Source of the DNA: Gammaproteobacteria bacterium
GTDB lineage: Bacteria; Pseudomonadota; Gammaproteobacteria; GCA-001735895
NCBI GenBank assembly: GCA_024229615.1
Contig: JAAESG010000232.1
Span: 1 to 46,388 of the forward strand
Reading direction: 5' to 3'
Length of the DNA stretch: 46,388 nucleotides
The notes beneath the pieces are model-generated. The model was not told where the DNA came from. It did not search any database and worked only from the letters and a program-made list of their open reading frames with translations. Shown piece after piece: positions 25,684-36,743 of this stretch. Each line of letters opens with the position of its first letter. Within the stretch, counting starts at the first letter, position 1. Made by a program: the position numbers and the translations under genes.

Positions 25684-27744
25684 ATGAATATTCCAGATAA
25701 AAATTCGAAGGCTGTTCAGTTCGCCATTTTGCTAGCCGTGTTTTTCATTCTGTGTTTTCTAATCGGCCCGTCAGAATCCAATTACCTGTGGCGATTACCT
25801 CCGCTTCTCAAGGAATTGCCAACCGTTATCAATGACTCCGTTCAGTTTGTGATGTTCGACTGGTTTCCGATCGAGGTCTATGATCCTGATATTGAAGACT
25901 TCGAAGAAAAGCCCTTATTCAGTGAAATAACCAGGACTATTTCGAGTTCCTTTCTTTTTGTCATTACTTTCATTCGAGAAATTTTTCTCGGCGGCACCAA
26001 GACGATCGTTGCTTTTACCGGTTGGGATTTTATCAGTGAAAACTCATGGGCGGTTTGGCCGGCACTGCCATGGACAGTGATTGCCGGTTGGGCCATGGTT
26101 CTTGGATATAAGCTTCAAGGCAAGGGCCTTGCCATCCTGGCAGCGTTTTCAACAGGGTATATCGGTATTTTCGGTCAATGGGAGCCTTCCATGCAAACGC
26201 TCTCATTTGTGTTGATTGCAGCGCCGGTTTCAGTTGTTTTCGGTCTCGCTCTCGGCATCTGGGGACATAAAAACAAATGGGTGGAAGCGGCATTGAATCC
26301 CCTGCTCAATATTGCTCAAACCATGCCTCACTATTCTTACCTGGTGCCGGTAATCGTATTATTCGGAGTTGGTGATCAGGCTGCCGCGATTGCAACCATA
26401 TTCTTTGCCACCCCGCCGATGGTTCGCCTGACGATGCTGGGGCTGAAGAATATCTCCCCGGATATTGTCGATGCCGGCCTGATGAATGGCTGTAATCGAT
26501 TCCAGATTCTTTTCAGAGTACAGATTCCGACCGCGAGGCGCGATATTCTGATTGGCGTCAACCAGGTGGTCATGCAGTGTCTGGCGATGACCGTAATCGC
26601 ATCGTTCATCGGTGCGCAGGGACTCGGTTCGAACCTGATGATTGCATTGAATTCACTCAAGATAGGATCTGGACTCGAAATAGGGCTATGCATTGTATTA
26701 ATAGCAGTACTGCTGGATAAATTGTCTCTGGCCTGGGCGAACAAGCAGACCGATTATTTCGCCGATCTCAGTTTTATCAAACGTTATCAGTTCTCGTTAA
26801 TTTGCGCCGCGATCTTCGTTGCCGGAGTTATTTTCGCCTACATCGGCCGCTTTATGTTCGACGAGGACTTCAATTATTTGTACATCGTTCCGCACAACAA
26901 GGGTATTACCACGGCACCGTTCTGGCAGGCGGCGGTTGACTGGATTTGGGATACCTTCTTTTTTACATTGAAAGGTTTTAACGAGTTTCTGATCGTAAGT
27001 ATATTGGTACCGATGAAGGAGGCTTACCTGGGTATGCCCGTAGTCGCGACATTCTTACTGGTGATGGGTACTGCCTATATCCTTGCTGGCCTTAGATCGG
27101 CACTTATCGTCTGTGGGTTTTTGTTGTTCATTGCATTTTCTGAATTCTGGGACAGGGCCCTGATTACTGCCTATATGACCTCTTTTTCAGTGATTGTCGC
27201 CGCAGTTGTAGGTGTCACGGTTGGATCTTTGTGCGCGCAAAATGCGTTTGCCAGTAAAGTGATTCTGCTGCTGTGCGACTTCTTCCAGACTTTTCCGTCG
27301 TTTATCTACCTGATCCCGGTGATCATGCTATTCGGGATCACCGATACTTCGGTCATTATTGCCGCGATCGTGTATGCGCTGGTGCCGGCGATTCGATATA
27401 CCGTGGAAGGACTGCGTAACGTACCGGCAGTCTTGCATGATGCCGGTTCGATGATGGGTGTTTCGCGATTTCAACGATGGATTTCGATCGAATTTCCACT
27501 TGCTTTTCCGCACATCATGCTGGGTGTGAACCAGACTGTCATTTTCGCGTTGTTCATGGTCATCATTGGTGCATTCATCGGCACCACCGATCTGGGTCAA
27601 CTCATACTGAAGGCCATCTCGGACCCCAGAGGTACCGGTATAGGAATTACCCTGGGATTGTGTGTCGCCTTTATCGGACTCGCGGCAGATCAAATTCTAC
27701 GCACCTGGGCAAGCGAACGTAAAAAGGCACTGGGAGTGGCATAG
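25684..27744 (+). CDS. Fused double permease of ABC operon 2 (TmoW-like candidate)
   Basis: 686 residues from ATG 25684. Two permease domains in tandem, each with an EAA-type loop (GCNRFQILF in the first half; GVSRFQRWI in the second). It has an insert between the N-terminal hydrophobic segment and the first permease domain, rich in acidic and aromatic residues (about 35-90), and another long non-membrane stretch between the halves. It is paralogous to the operon 1 permease. The reported TMAO permease TmoW is a fused protein of this size. An upstream in-frame ATG at 25630 lies inside the ATPase gene and was not chosen. Confidence 0.9.
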   Translation: MNIPDKNSKAVQFAILLAVFFILCFLIGPSESNYLWRLPPLLKELPTVINDSVQFVMFDWFPIEVYDPDIEDFEEKPLFSEITRTISSSFLFVITFIREIFLGGTKTIVAFTGWDFISENSWAVWPALPWTVIAGWAMVLGYKLQGKGLAILAAFSTGYIGIFGQWEPSMQTLSFVLIAAPVSVVFGLALGIWGHKNKWVEAALNPLLNIAQTMPHYSYLVPVIVLFGVGDQAAAIATIFFATPPMVRLTMLGLKNISPDIVDAGLMNGCNRFQILFRVQIPTARRDILIGVNQVVMQCLAMTVIASFIGAQGLGSNLMIALNSLKIGSGLEIGLCIVLIAVLLDKLSLAWANKQTDYFADLSFIKRYQFSLICAAIFVAGVIFAYIGRFMFDEDFNYLYIVPHNKGITTAPFWQAAVDWIWDTFFFTLKGFNEFLIVSILVPMKEAYLGMPVVATFLLVMGTAYILAGLRSALIVCGFLLFIAFSEFWDRALITAYMTSFSVIVAAVVGVTVGSLCAQNAFASKVILLLCDFFQTFPSFIYLIPVIMLFGITDTSVIIAAIVYALVPAIRYTVEGLRNVPAVLHDAGSMMGVSRFQRWISIEFPLAFPHIMLGVNQTVIFALFMVIIGAFIGTTDLGQLILKAISDPRGTGIGITLGLCVAFIGLAADQILRTWASERKKALGVA

Positions 27745-27783
27745 CCATGCAGATCGAACGACTGTAAAAAGGGTATAAAACTA

Positions 27784-28239
27784 ATGAAGAGTATTTTAGT
27801 CGCAACCGATGCCTCGGCAGCTTCGAACCGCGCATTAAAAATGGCAATGCAATTCGCCGCACAACTCGACGCTGAATTGCTCATCATTCACGTTATTCGT
27901 GATATGCAGATACCTTTTGAAATCAAGGAAATACCAGAACTGGAATCCAACAAGTTTGAAGCCTTCAACGATGCTCGTGAGGAAGTCATGCGCAAGATCG
28001 CTGAGACCGTGTTAAGAACGGCTAAGGAAAAAGCGGAAAAGGCCGGCGCTACCATGGTTAAAACTGCGATCGGAACCGGTGATCCAGCAACCAGTATTCT
28101 CGGCTTTGCCAAACGACGGAAAGTGGACATGATCGTCGTAGGAACCCGGGGTTTGGGCAAATTGAAGGGAACCATTTTGGGCAGTGTCTCGCGAAAAATT
28201 GCCAACAATGCTGAGACTAGTTGCCTGATCGTCAGATAG
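27784..28239 (+). CDS. Universal stress protein, UspA family
   Basis: 151 residues, single Usp domain. ILVATDAS at the start and the ATP-binding G2x-G9x-GS motif (VGTRGLGKLKGTILGSVSRK, about 120-139) are intact, so it is of the ATP-binding class. It lies 39 bases after the permease gene and is probably the last gene of ABC operon 2. UspA-like proteins accompany several osmolyte transporters (for example TeaD with the ectoine transporter TeaABC), where they modulate transport; a similar role here is inference. Confidence 0.9.
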   Translation: MKSILVATDASAASNRALKMAMQFAAQLDAELLIIHVIRDMQIPFEIKEIPELESNKFEAFNDAREEVMRKIAETVLRTAKEKAEKAGATMVKTAIGTGDPATSILGFAKRRKVDMIVVGTRGLGKLKGTILGSVSRKIANNAETSCLIVR

Positions 28240-28381
28240 TCGAACGAAAGGAAAGCAGCCCAAAGAAGAGGAGGTAAGTGGCAGATTCAAATTATTTGCA
28301 TTTAGTCTTGTCAGATCTACCCCTTTGCTAGTAATCAGGATTTCTAAACACCTCTTTTTCAATTGGTTCTTTAAAAACCAC

Positions 28382-28500
28382 CGTCCTCAATAATTTTGAT
28401 GGGGGATTCGCGATTTCAGTATTGGATTTTGAGCGAATTGCCACTCGCTTTTCCGCACCCAATAATATGATCATGCCAGGCTGTTCAGTTCATTGCAGCC
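28382..28500 (+). pseudogene. Degraded fragment of an ABC permease gene
   Basis: Bases near 28398-28465 align closely with the second EAA loop of the operon 2 permease (27460-27525): both contain TTCGCGATTTCA and CGCTTTTCCGCAC or CTTTTCCGCAC. One frame reads SRFQYWI and ELPLAFPH where the intact gene reads SRFQRWI and EFPLAFPH. The match decays on either side. It is a leftover of a duplicated or third permease gene. Confidence 0.65.
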
Positions 28501-28713
28501 GCTTCCAGTCCAGGTTAATGATTTGGTGCAAATTGCCGAAATCACTATGACCGGTAGCTGGTATTTTTGAATTAAATTTACAGTTTCATATCAATCGATT
28601 TTGCGCGCTCAAAATAACCATGAAATAGACTATCGTTTGTCCTGTTAAGACTGATCAATAGTGGCTTCAGGGAGTTGTCTAAAAGTTTTCAAGGTGACCC
28701 TCCAAACCAGAAA

Positions 28714-28733
28714 AGTTGGCCTATACTCAATAG
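28714..28733 (+). promoter_or_regulatory. Shared upstream motif, copy 1
   Basis: AGTTGGCCTATACTCAATAG lies 175 bases before the first signalling gene. The same sequence minus one G occurs at 42157-42175 before the first ABC_sub_bind gene. TATACT inside it could act as a -10. Confidence 0.55.
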
Positions 28734-28907
28734 AAGGCATATTAAATATTTAAAATTTTTGTTACTCAACACTTGTAGCGCGTGGATTTTTTACGTTTTA
28801 CGTCTATATCTTGTATTTCCAAGCGTCCTGCGGAAGTTGATGCTGAATTAAATTTCACTAATTCCTGGTAGTTAGTCGAATTAGGTGAGTATTAAAAGGA
28901 AAATTTG

Positions 28908-31169
28908 ATGAAAGTAGTAGACCCTGTCAACTTGAACTCCGTCGATCCAGCGTCAAGCGTTCCGGATGAGCAGTGTGATAGTGCAATCGAACTAAAGTCA
29001 GCTAACACCTCGAAGAAGCACCGGGAAAGTATGAGCACGCATCATCGTACAACAGCTCGGTCCTCCTCTCTAGTACTGGTGGCTGATGACGATCCTATGA
29101 TTCGATTGTTGGCACATCAAACCCTCACCGATAAATCCTTTGAGGTTCTACAGGCAGAAGATGGCAGGCACGCGCTTGAACTTTTCAAGGCTGAGGAACC
29201 GGATCTGGTTTTGTGCGATGTGATGATGCCGGAAATTGATGGTTTCGAATTATGCACATCGATTCGGGCGATGAAGCAGGGTGAGCATGTACCCATAGTC
29301 ATGTTGACGGGACTCAATGATGCGAAATCCATCAAGCAGGCTTTTTCTATTGGTGCCACCGATTTTTGCGAAAAGCCGGTCAACTGGGAATTGCTTCCAT
29401 ACAAACTCGACTACATTTTGCGTGCTTCATCAACTTTCAGCGAGTTGCAGGTAAGCGAAGAACGTTACAGCCTGGTCTCTCGTGGTGCCAACGATGGACT
29501 CTGGGACTGGGACTATACAGATGACCGGGTGTATTTTTCACCCAGATGGAAATTCATGCTCGGGTTTACCGAAGATGCCATTGGCCACGATCCCCTGGAA
29601 TGGATTGATCGAATTCATGCTGATGACAGGTTCCGCGTGATTAACGATCTCCATGCACACAAAACGGAACAGACCTCGCACTTTGAATGCGAGTACCGGA
29701 TTAAAAATGCAGAAGGAGATTATCGCTGGATGGTGTGCAGGGGTCTTGCGGTCAGGGGTGAGGACGGTGTTGCCTATAGAATGATCGGTTCGCAATCCGA
29801 TATCAACGATCGGAAACAGGCGGAGGAAAAGCTGGTATTCGATGCGGTTCACGATGCGCTCACCGGTTTGCCCAATCGTATATTGTTTCTCGACAGGCTC
29901 AACCACTGCATAGAACTATCCTCCCGGCGCAAAAATTTCAGTTTCGCCATACTGTACCTGGATTTGAACCGATTCAAGATCATCAATGACAGTTTGGGGC
30001 ACTTGCTTGGGGATCAGTTGTTGGTGGAAATCGGATCACGAATCAAGCTGGTTATTCGCAAAGGTGACACCCTGTCACGACTCGGAGGCGATGAGTTTGT
30101 GATTCTGTGTGAAGATATCGAAGACATAACTGTGGCGACAAACCTGGCCGATCGTATTCACGAGAAATTATTAAGACCGATCGACCTGGATGGACAAAAG
30201 GTCGTTGTCGGCTGCAGCATAGGAATTACAGAAAGCAGCATAGGGTACCAGCGCCCCGAGGATATGCTGCGTGATGCAGATGCCGCAATGTACCGGGCAA
30301 AAGTCCGCACGGGTTCACGTTATGAAATCTTTGACATCTCTATGCACAAGAAGGCTATGAATGTCTTGCGGATTGAATCCGATCTTAGGCTTGCCCTGGA
30401 GAAGAAGCAATTTGAAGTTCACTATCAACCAATCGTCGAAATTGAAGAGGATGTGGTGTCGGGATTCGAAGCTCTGGTTCGATGGAATCATCCGAAGCAA
30501 GGAATGCTCATTCCTGAGGAATTTCTTGAAGTTGCAATTGAATCCCGATTGATTGTGCCGCTTGGCCGATGGGTATTGAAACAGGCATGCAGGCAGATGC
30601 AGACGTGGAAGGAACATTGGGAGGAGGCAAAAGATTGGACCATTAGTGTCAATTTGTCTGCACCAGAGCTGGCCCAACCGGATCTGGTCGGTGCCATGAA
30701 CGAGATTATTGATGAGAGTGGATTAGACCCCAATTTTCTGAAACTCGAAATCACTGAGACTTCACTTGTTAAAAATAGTAGTCACGCACTTGAAACGATG
30801 AATGCCCTGCGCGAGCGAGGCATACATTTGTCAATCGATGATTTCGGCACTGGATACTCCTCGTTTAGCTATCTCCATCAATTTCCTTTCGATGAATTAA
30901 AAATTGATCGAACCTTTATCAGTGAATTAGATAATCGCGCAGACAAGCAACAGATCGTCAATGCAATTGTTTCCCTGGCACACAATCTGGGGATGACGGT
31001 AGTCGCTGAGGGTAGCGCATCAGGTGCTATTTACGAGAATCTACGAGGTGCTTCCTGTGAGTATGCTCAGGGATTTTCGATCATGCAACCAAAGAGCGCG
31101 AGTGAGATTACGCGATCTATAGCGGTCGATGTTGATCGCACAGAGATTACCAGTTTTAGCACGTCTTAA
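28908..31169 (+). CDS. REC-PAS-GGDEF-EAL signalling protein 1
   Basis: 753 residues from ATG 28908, preceded by AAAAGGA. Order: receiver domain (about 50-170; VADDDP, LCDVMMPEIDG), PAS domain (about 185-305), GGDEF domain with intact GGDEF and an upstream RKGD inhibitory site, then EAL domain with [16 protein letters not shown] and KIDRTF intact. The late VET-EQ motif is replaced by ASGAIY. It should be able to make c-di-GMP; phosphodiesterase activity may be weakened by the changed end. The receiver suggests control by the nearby hybrid kinase. It is the first gene of the cassette, 21 bases before its paralogue. Confidence 0.9.
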   Translation: MKVVDPVNLNSVDPASSVPDEQCDSAIELKSANTSKKHRESMSTHHRTTARSSSLVLVADDDPMIRLLAHQTLTDKSFEVLQAEDGRHALELFKAEEPDLVLCDVMMPEIDGFELCTSIRAMKQGEHVPIVMLTGLNDAKSIKQAFSIGATDFCEKPVNWELLPYKLDYILRASSTFSELQVSEERYSLVSRGANDGLWDWDYTDDRVYFSPRWKFMLGFTEDAIGHDPLEWIDRIHADDRFRVINDLHAHKTEQTSHFECEYRIKNAEGDYRWMVCRGLAVRGEDGVAYRMIGSQSDINDRKQAEEKLVFDAVHDALTGLPNRILFLDRLNHCIELSSRRKNFSFAILYLDLNRFKIINDSLGHLLGDQLLVEIGSRIKLVIRKGDTLSRLGGDEFVILCEDIEDITVATNLADRIHEKLLRPIDLDGQKVVVGCSIGITESSIGYQRPEDMLRDADAAMYRAKVRTGSRYEIFDISMHKKAMNVLRIESDLRLALEKKQFEVHYQPIVEIEEDVVSGFEALVRWNHPKQGMLIPEEFLEVAIESRLIVPLGRWVLKQACRQMQTWKEHWEEAKDWTISVNLSAPELAQPDLVGAMNEIIDESGLDPNFLKLEITETSLVKNSSHALETMNALRERGIHLSIDDFGTGYSSFSYLHQFPFDELKIDRTFISELDNRADKQQIVNAIVSLAHNLGMTVVAEGSASGAIYENLRGASCEYAQGFSIMQPKSASEITRSIAVDVDRTEITSFSTS

Positions 31170-31189
31170 TCTGCGATGGAATTTTTTGT

Positions 31190-33394
31190 ATGAGCCAACC
31201 TCAAGTCAGTTCTCCGGAAAAATCAAAGGCATTGTTAGCAGATGACGACGTTGGTATCCAACTGACTTTGAGTGCTCTTCTTGAGCAAAAAGGATATGCC
31301 GTTACTACTGTTGGGAATGGAGTCGAGGCAGTCAATGCGTTATCAAATGATGAATTCAGTATTGTTCTACTGGATATCAGAATGCCCGAAATGGATGGAT
31401 TTGAGGCGTGTAAGTCTATTCGCGAACTGGACAACGGTAAGAACGTACCCATCCTGATGCTTACAGGGCAGGACGATACCGAATCCATTAAAAAGGCATT
31501 CGAAATTGGCGCAACCGACTTTGTCGCCAAACCGATTAATTTTGTGTTGATGGGATTTCGTATTGACTATATTGTGCGCGCGTCAAATATTGCTGCTGAA
31601 CTTCGAAACGCCCAACAGCGATCAAGTAACGCGCAGCGAATTGCAAATCTTGGTCATATCGAGTGGAATCAGGCTAAAGAAATTGTCCATTGCTCGAAAG
31701 GGATTCATGAAATTCTTTTGTTGCCAGAGCATGCGGCATTCACCCGCTTCGATCAATTTATCGAATGTGTTCACCCGGACGACAAAGCCAGGGTTAGTTC
31801 TTCAATTTGCCAATCGCTGTTAAACGGTGATGCACTTAATCTAGAGCATCGGGTGGTTCGAACGGATGGCAGTGTCCGCTTCGTCTTGCAAATTTCAGAG
31901 CGTCGATCAGAACCTCAAACACCAGCTCGAATGGTGATGACAATGCAAGATATCACCGATCGTATAGACACCGAAAAGAGAATTCACGCCCTTGCTTACT
32001 ACGACGACCTGACGGGTCTTCCAAATCGTAGCCTTTTAATCCAGCACCTGGATCAACTTTTAAAAAGCACTTCGCGGAGTCGATATACCACTGCAGTGAT
32101 TGTGTTTGGCGTAGATAAATTTGACAAGGTGGTAGAAAGCCTGGATCACAGTTCTGCGGAGGATTTAATCAAGATGATCGCAGAGCGAATAAAAAACTCT
32201 TGTCGGGAAAGTGACTTGTTGTCTCGACAGTCACTGGCACATCAGGATGAAGAAGGTATCAGTTATCAACAGCTCACTGCAAAGTTAAGAAACGACGAGT
32301 ATGTCATTGTTCTCTCAGAAATTAGTCACCTGCAGGATGCATCGGTATTTCTGCAACGACTAATGGATCAGTTCAAAAAAGCATTTCAGTTAAGTGACAG
32401 GGAGATTTATGTCAGCGCCTCTGCTGGCGTCAGTATTGCCCCAATTGACGGTAATTCAACCAACCGTCTGATTAAGTTTGCAGAAATAGCAAAAGGGTTC
32501 GCAAATACAGAAGGCTCTGGGAGTTTCAGGTACTTCAAACAGGAACTAAATGACCAGGTGACCAGGATTTCCTCTCTTGCCAATGATCTGAGAATGGCAT
32601 TGAAACAAGAGGCACTCGAGGTCCACTATCAACCCAAAGTTAGTCTGCTCGACGATAGATTAGTGGGAGTAGAAGCCTTGTGCCGATGGAATCATCCAAC
32701 CATGGGGGCAATTTCACCAGCAGAGTTTATCGAAATCGCCGAAGAAGAGGACCTGATAGGTGAGCTCGGCAGGTGGGTGCTAAAAACTGCCTGTAATCAG
32801 ATATTGGAATGGAAAGATGATTTCAAATGCGATTTCAGTGTCAGTGTCAACATTTCACCCAAGCAGCTACTCGATGAACAGGAAATGAAACGAGTCGTCG
32901 AGTTTATTTCGAAAAGCCCGATCAATAATCGGCTTGTTGAATTTGAGTTAACGGAAAGCACTTTGCTTGAGAATTTTGAAACCAGTCTGAGTATTCTTAA
33001 CCAATTTATAAAGATGGGTTGTGGATTATCAATCGATGATTTTGGAACCGGTTACTCTTCGTTGTCGTATCTCGGGAAACTACCAGCGAAGACCCTGAAA
33101 ATTGATCAATCGTTTATCCGTTCGATCGATTCGAATAAACAATATACGGCGATCGTCAGCGGTATTATCAAACTCGCGCACAGCCTGGGCATGACGGTTA
33201 TAGCTGAGGGTGTCGAAACCGATGTGCAGAGGGCAATCCTGACGCATGAGCATTGCGATGAAATTCAGGGAAGCCTGGTCAGCCTGCCGATGCCGCCACG
33301 AGAATTTACCGACTGGATGAATGGTTGGGAGGTTCGGAAAATATATGCCGATTCTGAGAATGTTACTAACGTGTTGGTCACTCAATGGCACTAA
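31190..33394 (+). CDS. REC-PAS-(degenerate GGDEF)-EAL signalling protein 2
   Basis: 734 residues, same domain order as the preceding gene, likely from duplication. The receiver is intact ([11 protein letters not shown]). The GGDEF domain is inactive: the motif reads RNDEY, and about 20 extra residues lie between the RESD site and this motif. The EAL domain keeps [30 protein letters not shown] and AEGVET, so it should be a working c-di-GMP phosphodiesterase. The degenerate GGDEF may act as a GTP or c-di-GMP sensor, as in other composite proteins. It overlaps the histidine kinase gene by ten bases. Confidence 0.9.
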   Translation: MSQPQVSSPEKSKALLADDDVGIQLTLSALLEQKGYAVTTVGNGVEAVNALSNDEFSIVLLDIRMPEMDGFEACKSIRELDNGKNVPILMLTGQDDTESIKKAFEIGATDFVAKPINFVLMGFRIDYIVRASNIAAELRNAQQRSSNAQRIANLGHIEWNQAKEIVHCSKGIHEILLLPEHAAFTRFDQFIECVHPDDKARVSSSICQSLLNGDALNLEHRVVRTDGSVRFVLQISERRSEPQTPARMVMTMQDITDRIDTEKRIHALAYYDDLTGLPNRSLLIQHLDQLLKSTSRSRYTTAVIVFGVDKFDKVVESLDHSSAEDLIKMIAERIKNSCRESDLLSRQSLAHQDEEGISYQQLTAKLRNDEYVIVLSEISHLQDASVFLQRLMDQFKKAFQLSDREIYVSASAGVSIAPIDGNSTNRLIKFAEIAKGFANTEGSGSFRYFKQELNDQVTRISSLANDLRMALKQEALEVHYQPKVSLLDDRLVGVEALCRWNHPTMGAISPAEFIEIAEEEDLIGELGRWVLKTACNQILEWKDDFKCDFSVSVNISPKQLLDEQEMKRVVEFISKSPINNRLVEFELTESTLLENFETSLSILNQFIKMGCGLSIDDFGTGYSSLSYLGKLPAKTLKIDQSFIRSIDSNKQYTAIVSGIIKLAHSLGMTVIAEGVETDVQRAILTHEHCDEIQGSLVSLPMPPREFTDWMNGWEVRKIYADSENVTNVLVTQWH

Positions 33395-36300
33395 AACTAT
33401 ATAACTCGATAAGTTCGAAAATAGTCCTTCTTATCAGCTTGGTGCTCGTCGTTACCGCGACGAGCATCATGTACTTCACACAGCAGGATGTCGGTAAGAC
33501 GATGTTTGATGCGCAACAGAAGTCGGCGCGAAATGTACTCGAACTTGTCCGTTTGAATATTCGTGGTGGTTACAATCGACTCATTGCAGATAAAATTGAC
33601 ATTCTGAACCGCATGAAGACAGACCTTAAGAATGTCGGACACATCAGCCTCTCCGTTTTTCAGGAATTCGAAATTCTTGCCAGCCAGCAAAGCGCTAACA
33701 AGATTTCAGCAAAGCAAAGAGCATTGAGCTGGTTGAGCAATGTCAGTTATGAACAGATAGATGTGTTCGTATTTAACAGCGATGGAAAGATCGTTGGGTT
33801 TTCGGATGCCAATAACACATTCGAGGATTTCGGCTCTGTCTACGATATAAAAAGCCGGCGTCTTGTCGAGGTTATGAACAATAAAAATCTGAGTGAAGAT
33901 GGTGAAATCGCGGTATTTCACTGGCAGGCCAATGGAAAACCAGCGGTGAAGAAACTGGCCTACTTCATTCCTCTCAGAAAGTGGGACTGGACCATCGGGG
34001 TCGCCATCGATTTCGATAATATCGAAGCAGAAAGCCAGAGGGTGCTCGACAATATTGTCAAGTTACTCGAAAAAACATTTAGCAAAATCAAAATTGCCAG
34101 CACGGGTTATGCCTTTTTGTTCGACGGGAATGGGGAGATTCTGATAGCGCCGCCCGGTCTGGAGTCTTCTATATTTGGCGGTGTGATCAACGCCAATACC
34201 GGAGGCTTACTAACCAATGATCTAAAGAATGCCTACAACGATAAAGTAGATTCTATCCGCTATCCGGATCCCAATAGTGAAAAAAATGAAATACTCGAGG
34301 CGCATGTCAGTTATTTCAAGGCCTTCGACTGGTATTTTGCCGTGGTCGTTCCGGTGGTGGAAATTGAAGCTCCGGGAAAAGTGGTGCTGCGTCGGCAAAT
34401 GCTGGTAATCGGCCTTATTTTTCTGGTCAGCACGGTGTTTACCTTCGTTTTCGTTTCGAAGATATCGAAACCACTTAAAGTACTTAGTGAGTACGCGAAA
34501 CAATTGCCGAAAGTTGATTTTACCAAAGAGTCAAAATCCTCGGATCAAATTGCCAATCTACCATTGAAGTACACAGACGAAGTTGGACGATTGGCACAGT
34601 CTTTTGTGTTCATGGAAAAAGAACTGAAAAAGAATATTACTGCCGCTATCGAATCAACCGCGGCAAAAGAACGTCTGGAGCGCGAAGCTGCGGAAGAGGC
34701 CAGTCGCGCGAAGGGTGAATTCTTGGCGAATATGAGTCACGAAATTCGAACTCCTATCAACGGAATGCTCGGCATGATGGAGCTACTGTCGCATACCAGC
34801 CTGGATAGCAGGCAACATGATTTCCTGGTGACATTGCGGGAGTCTGGCAACAGCTTGTTGTCCATCATTAACAATGTGCTTGATTTTTCAAAGATCGAAG
34901 CCTCAAAAATGGAGTTGGAGATAACGCCATTTTGCCCTGGCGATATCCTCGAAACCACGGGAGCCATGTTTGCGGAAATGGCACAAAATAAGGGATTGGA
35001 ACTCGTTTGCTCCCCTGATTTGAAGCTATTTAACAACAGTTTCATGGGAGATCCGTCACGGGTTCAACAAATCATCACGAATTTATGTGGCAACTCGATC
35101 AAGTTTACCGAACACGGTTACATCGAAATATCGGCGGAGATCATCGATAGGAGCAGTGATCAGGTAACTGTCAAGGTGGCTATTCGAGATACCGGAATCG
35201 GACTCGATCATCATGTACAGGAACAGATATTCAATTCGTTTTCCCAGGCCGATAGCTCAACCACACGACGTTACGGAGGAACAGGCCTTGGTCTTTCTAT
35301 CTGTAAACACCTGGTAGAACTAATGGGTGGTGAAATAGGTGTCACCAGCAACAAGGGCGAGGGTTCCACCTTTTGGTTTACTATTTCACTGCAAACTATC
35401 GATGTTAGCCAACTCGTCGAGGAGCACATGGATGAAGAGCAGAAAGCCATGGCACAAAAAATACTGCTGGTCACCGATTCCACGGTTCTTGGGGCTAGTC
35501 TTGCCACCAGAATTGCCGCAGAACAGGGACTGCTGCCTTCAGTGATCACATTCGATGAGATTCCCGAGTTTACTCGTCAGCATCGAGTTCCTTCCAGGCG
35601 TTTTGACATCATTCTTTTTGATGCAGGTTCACAGCAGAACCTGTCTATCTACCAGGACAACATCGCCGATTTGCGGGAGTTCTGTGGCAGCGAATCCGTG
35701 CGTTGCGGTTTACTGGTATTGCTAAAGCAAAAGTTTGACGATGAGATTCAGGCATTGGCAGGTGTGGACTTTGCAATCGCCAAACCCGTACCGCGTGTTG
35801 CGATTCAGAGGTTGATGTTAACCGATGCACAATTTTGGCTTGACCATAACGAACATCATGCTGGGTTGCACAGCTTCGACAGCACCAGGATCGACGCTAA
35901 AATTCTGGTTGCCGAGGATAATCCCGTCAACCAAAAGCTTATTACCGAAGTGCTGCGAATTTTTGCCTGCGACCTGACACTCGTAGCAAACGGAAAAGAA
36001 GCTGTGTCTATGAATGAGAAAAATCAATACGATATGATTCTAATGGACTGTCAAATGCCCGAAATGGATGGTTTCCAGGCGACAAGAATAATTAGATCTC
36101 AAGAACGAGAATCGGGTGTGGAAGAGGGCGTTGTAATAGTGGCGTTAACCGCGAATGCTCGAAAAGAGGACCGGAACAGATGCCTTGCTTGTGGAATGGA
36201 CGACTACCTCAGTAAACCATTTACGATGGAGCAGCTGAGGGATGTAATTTTAAAATGGCATCATGGCGAGGAAGGGTCTGACATCAAAGCCAGTCAGTTA

Positions 36301-36708
36301 TTTGCATCGGTAGATGATGAAACCGATAGTCCCGCCGCGCCAGCTGAAGATGCCATTTTGGATATCAATACATTAAATGGCATCAGGGCATTACAGAACC
36401 CGCAGTCCTCCAATATCCTTGAAAAACTATTCGAAATCTATCGCGATACTGTACCCGAACTAATTAGAAATCTAAATCTGTCGATACAGGACGAAAATCA
36501 CGAGTCAATTCGAGACGCTGCTCACAGCTTGAAGTCATCGAGTGGCAATATCGGTGCCCGAAAGATTTACGAGTTAAGTGCAAAACTAGAAGATATGGGA
36601 CGGGATGAAAAGATAGATGGCGCCCGCGAATTACTCGAAGAAATTGAACAGTTACTGCCAAAGGTCTGTGAATTACTGGAGCAGGAAGTACAGCGCTCAG
36701 CTGCGTAA
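33385..36708 (+). CDS. Cache-type hybrid histidine kinase with Hpt domain
   Basis: 1107 residues. Transmembrane segment (about 10-30), extracytoplasmic double Cache-like sensor (about 35-330), second transmembrane segment (about 335-360), HAMP, HisKA (H452 in [12 protein letters not shown]), HATPase ([23 protein letters not shown]), a divergent receiver-like domain (about 690-815) lacking the usual acidic start, a canonical receiver (phospho-acceptor D888 in [11 protein letters not shown]) and an Hpt domain (H1047 in [11 protein letters not shown]). The BarA-like relay could pass phosphate to the two upstream receiver-containing c-di-GMP proteins. Cache sensors usually bind small organic ligands or binding proteins, and two periplasmic binding proteins are encoded nearby. 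Confidence 0.92.
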   Translation: MALKLYNSISSKIVLLISLVLVVTATSIMYFTQQDVGKTMFDAQQKSARNVLELVRLNIRGGYNRLIADKIDILNRMKTDLKNVGHISLSVFQEFEILASQQSANKISAKQRALSWLSNVSYEQIDVFVFNSDGKIVGFSDANNTFEDFGSVYDIKSRRLVEVMNNKNLSEDGEIAVFHWQANGKPAVKKLAYFIPLRKWDWTIGVAIDFDNIEAESQRVLDNIVKLLEKTFSKIKIASTGYAFLFDGNGEILIAPPGLESSIFGGVINANTGGLLTNDLKNAYNDKVDSIRYPDPNSEKNEILEAHVSYFKAFDWYFAVVVPVVEIEAPGKVVLRRQMLVIGLIFLVSTVFTFVFVSKISKPLKVLSEYAKQLPKVDFTKESKSSDQIANLPLKYTDEVGRLAQSFVFMEKELKKNITAAIESTAAKERLEREAAEEASRAKGEFLANMSHEIRTPINGMLGMMELLSHTSLDSRQHDFLVTLRESGNSLLSIINNVLDFSKIEASKMELEITPFCPGDILETTGAMFAEMAQNKGLELVCSPDLKLFNNSFMGDPSRVQQIITNLCGNSIKFTEHGYIEISAEIIDRSSDQVTVKVAIRDTGIGLDHHVQEQIFNSFSQADSSTTRRYGGTGLGLSICKHLVELMGGEIGVTSNKGEGSTFWFTISLQTIDVSQLVEEHMDEEQKAMAQKILLVTDSTVLGASLATRIAAEQGLLPSVITFDEIPEFTRQHRVPSRRFDIILFDAGSQQNLSIYQDNIADLREFCGSESVRCGLLVLLKQKFDDEIQALAGVDFAIAKPVPRVAIQRLMLTDAQFWLDHNEHHAGLHSFDSTRIDAKILVAEDNPVNQKLITEVLRIFACDLTLVANGKEAVSMNEKNQYDMILMDCQMPEMDGFQATRIIRSQERESGVEEGVVIVALTANARKEDRNRCLACGMDDYLSKPFTMEQLRDVILKWHHGEEGSDIKASQLFASVDDETDSPAAPAEDAILDINTLNGIRALQNPQSSNILEKLFEIYRDTVPELIRNLNLSIQDENHESIRDAAHSLKSSSGNIGARKIYELSAKLEDMGRDEKIDGARELLEEIEQLLPKVCELLEQEVQRSAA

Positions 36709-36743
36709 TACCGGCCTTAATGAACCCCAGGACGACTACCTGA

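Larger units (their letters stand above)
28240..28907. other. Long intergenic region with remnant and promoter motif
   Basis: No intact gene in about 670 bases. It holds a strong GAGGAGGT ribosome binding site at about 28269 followed by a GTG frame of only 17 codons, a degraded permease-like fragment at 28382-28500, and a motif at 28714-28733 shared with the region upstream of the binding-protein gene at 42249. The last part is AT-rich and likely carries the promoter of the signalling operon. Confidence 0.6.
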
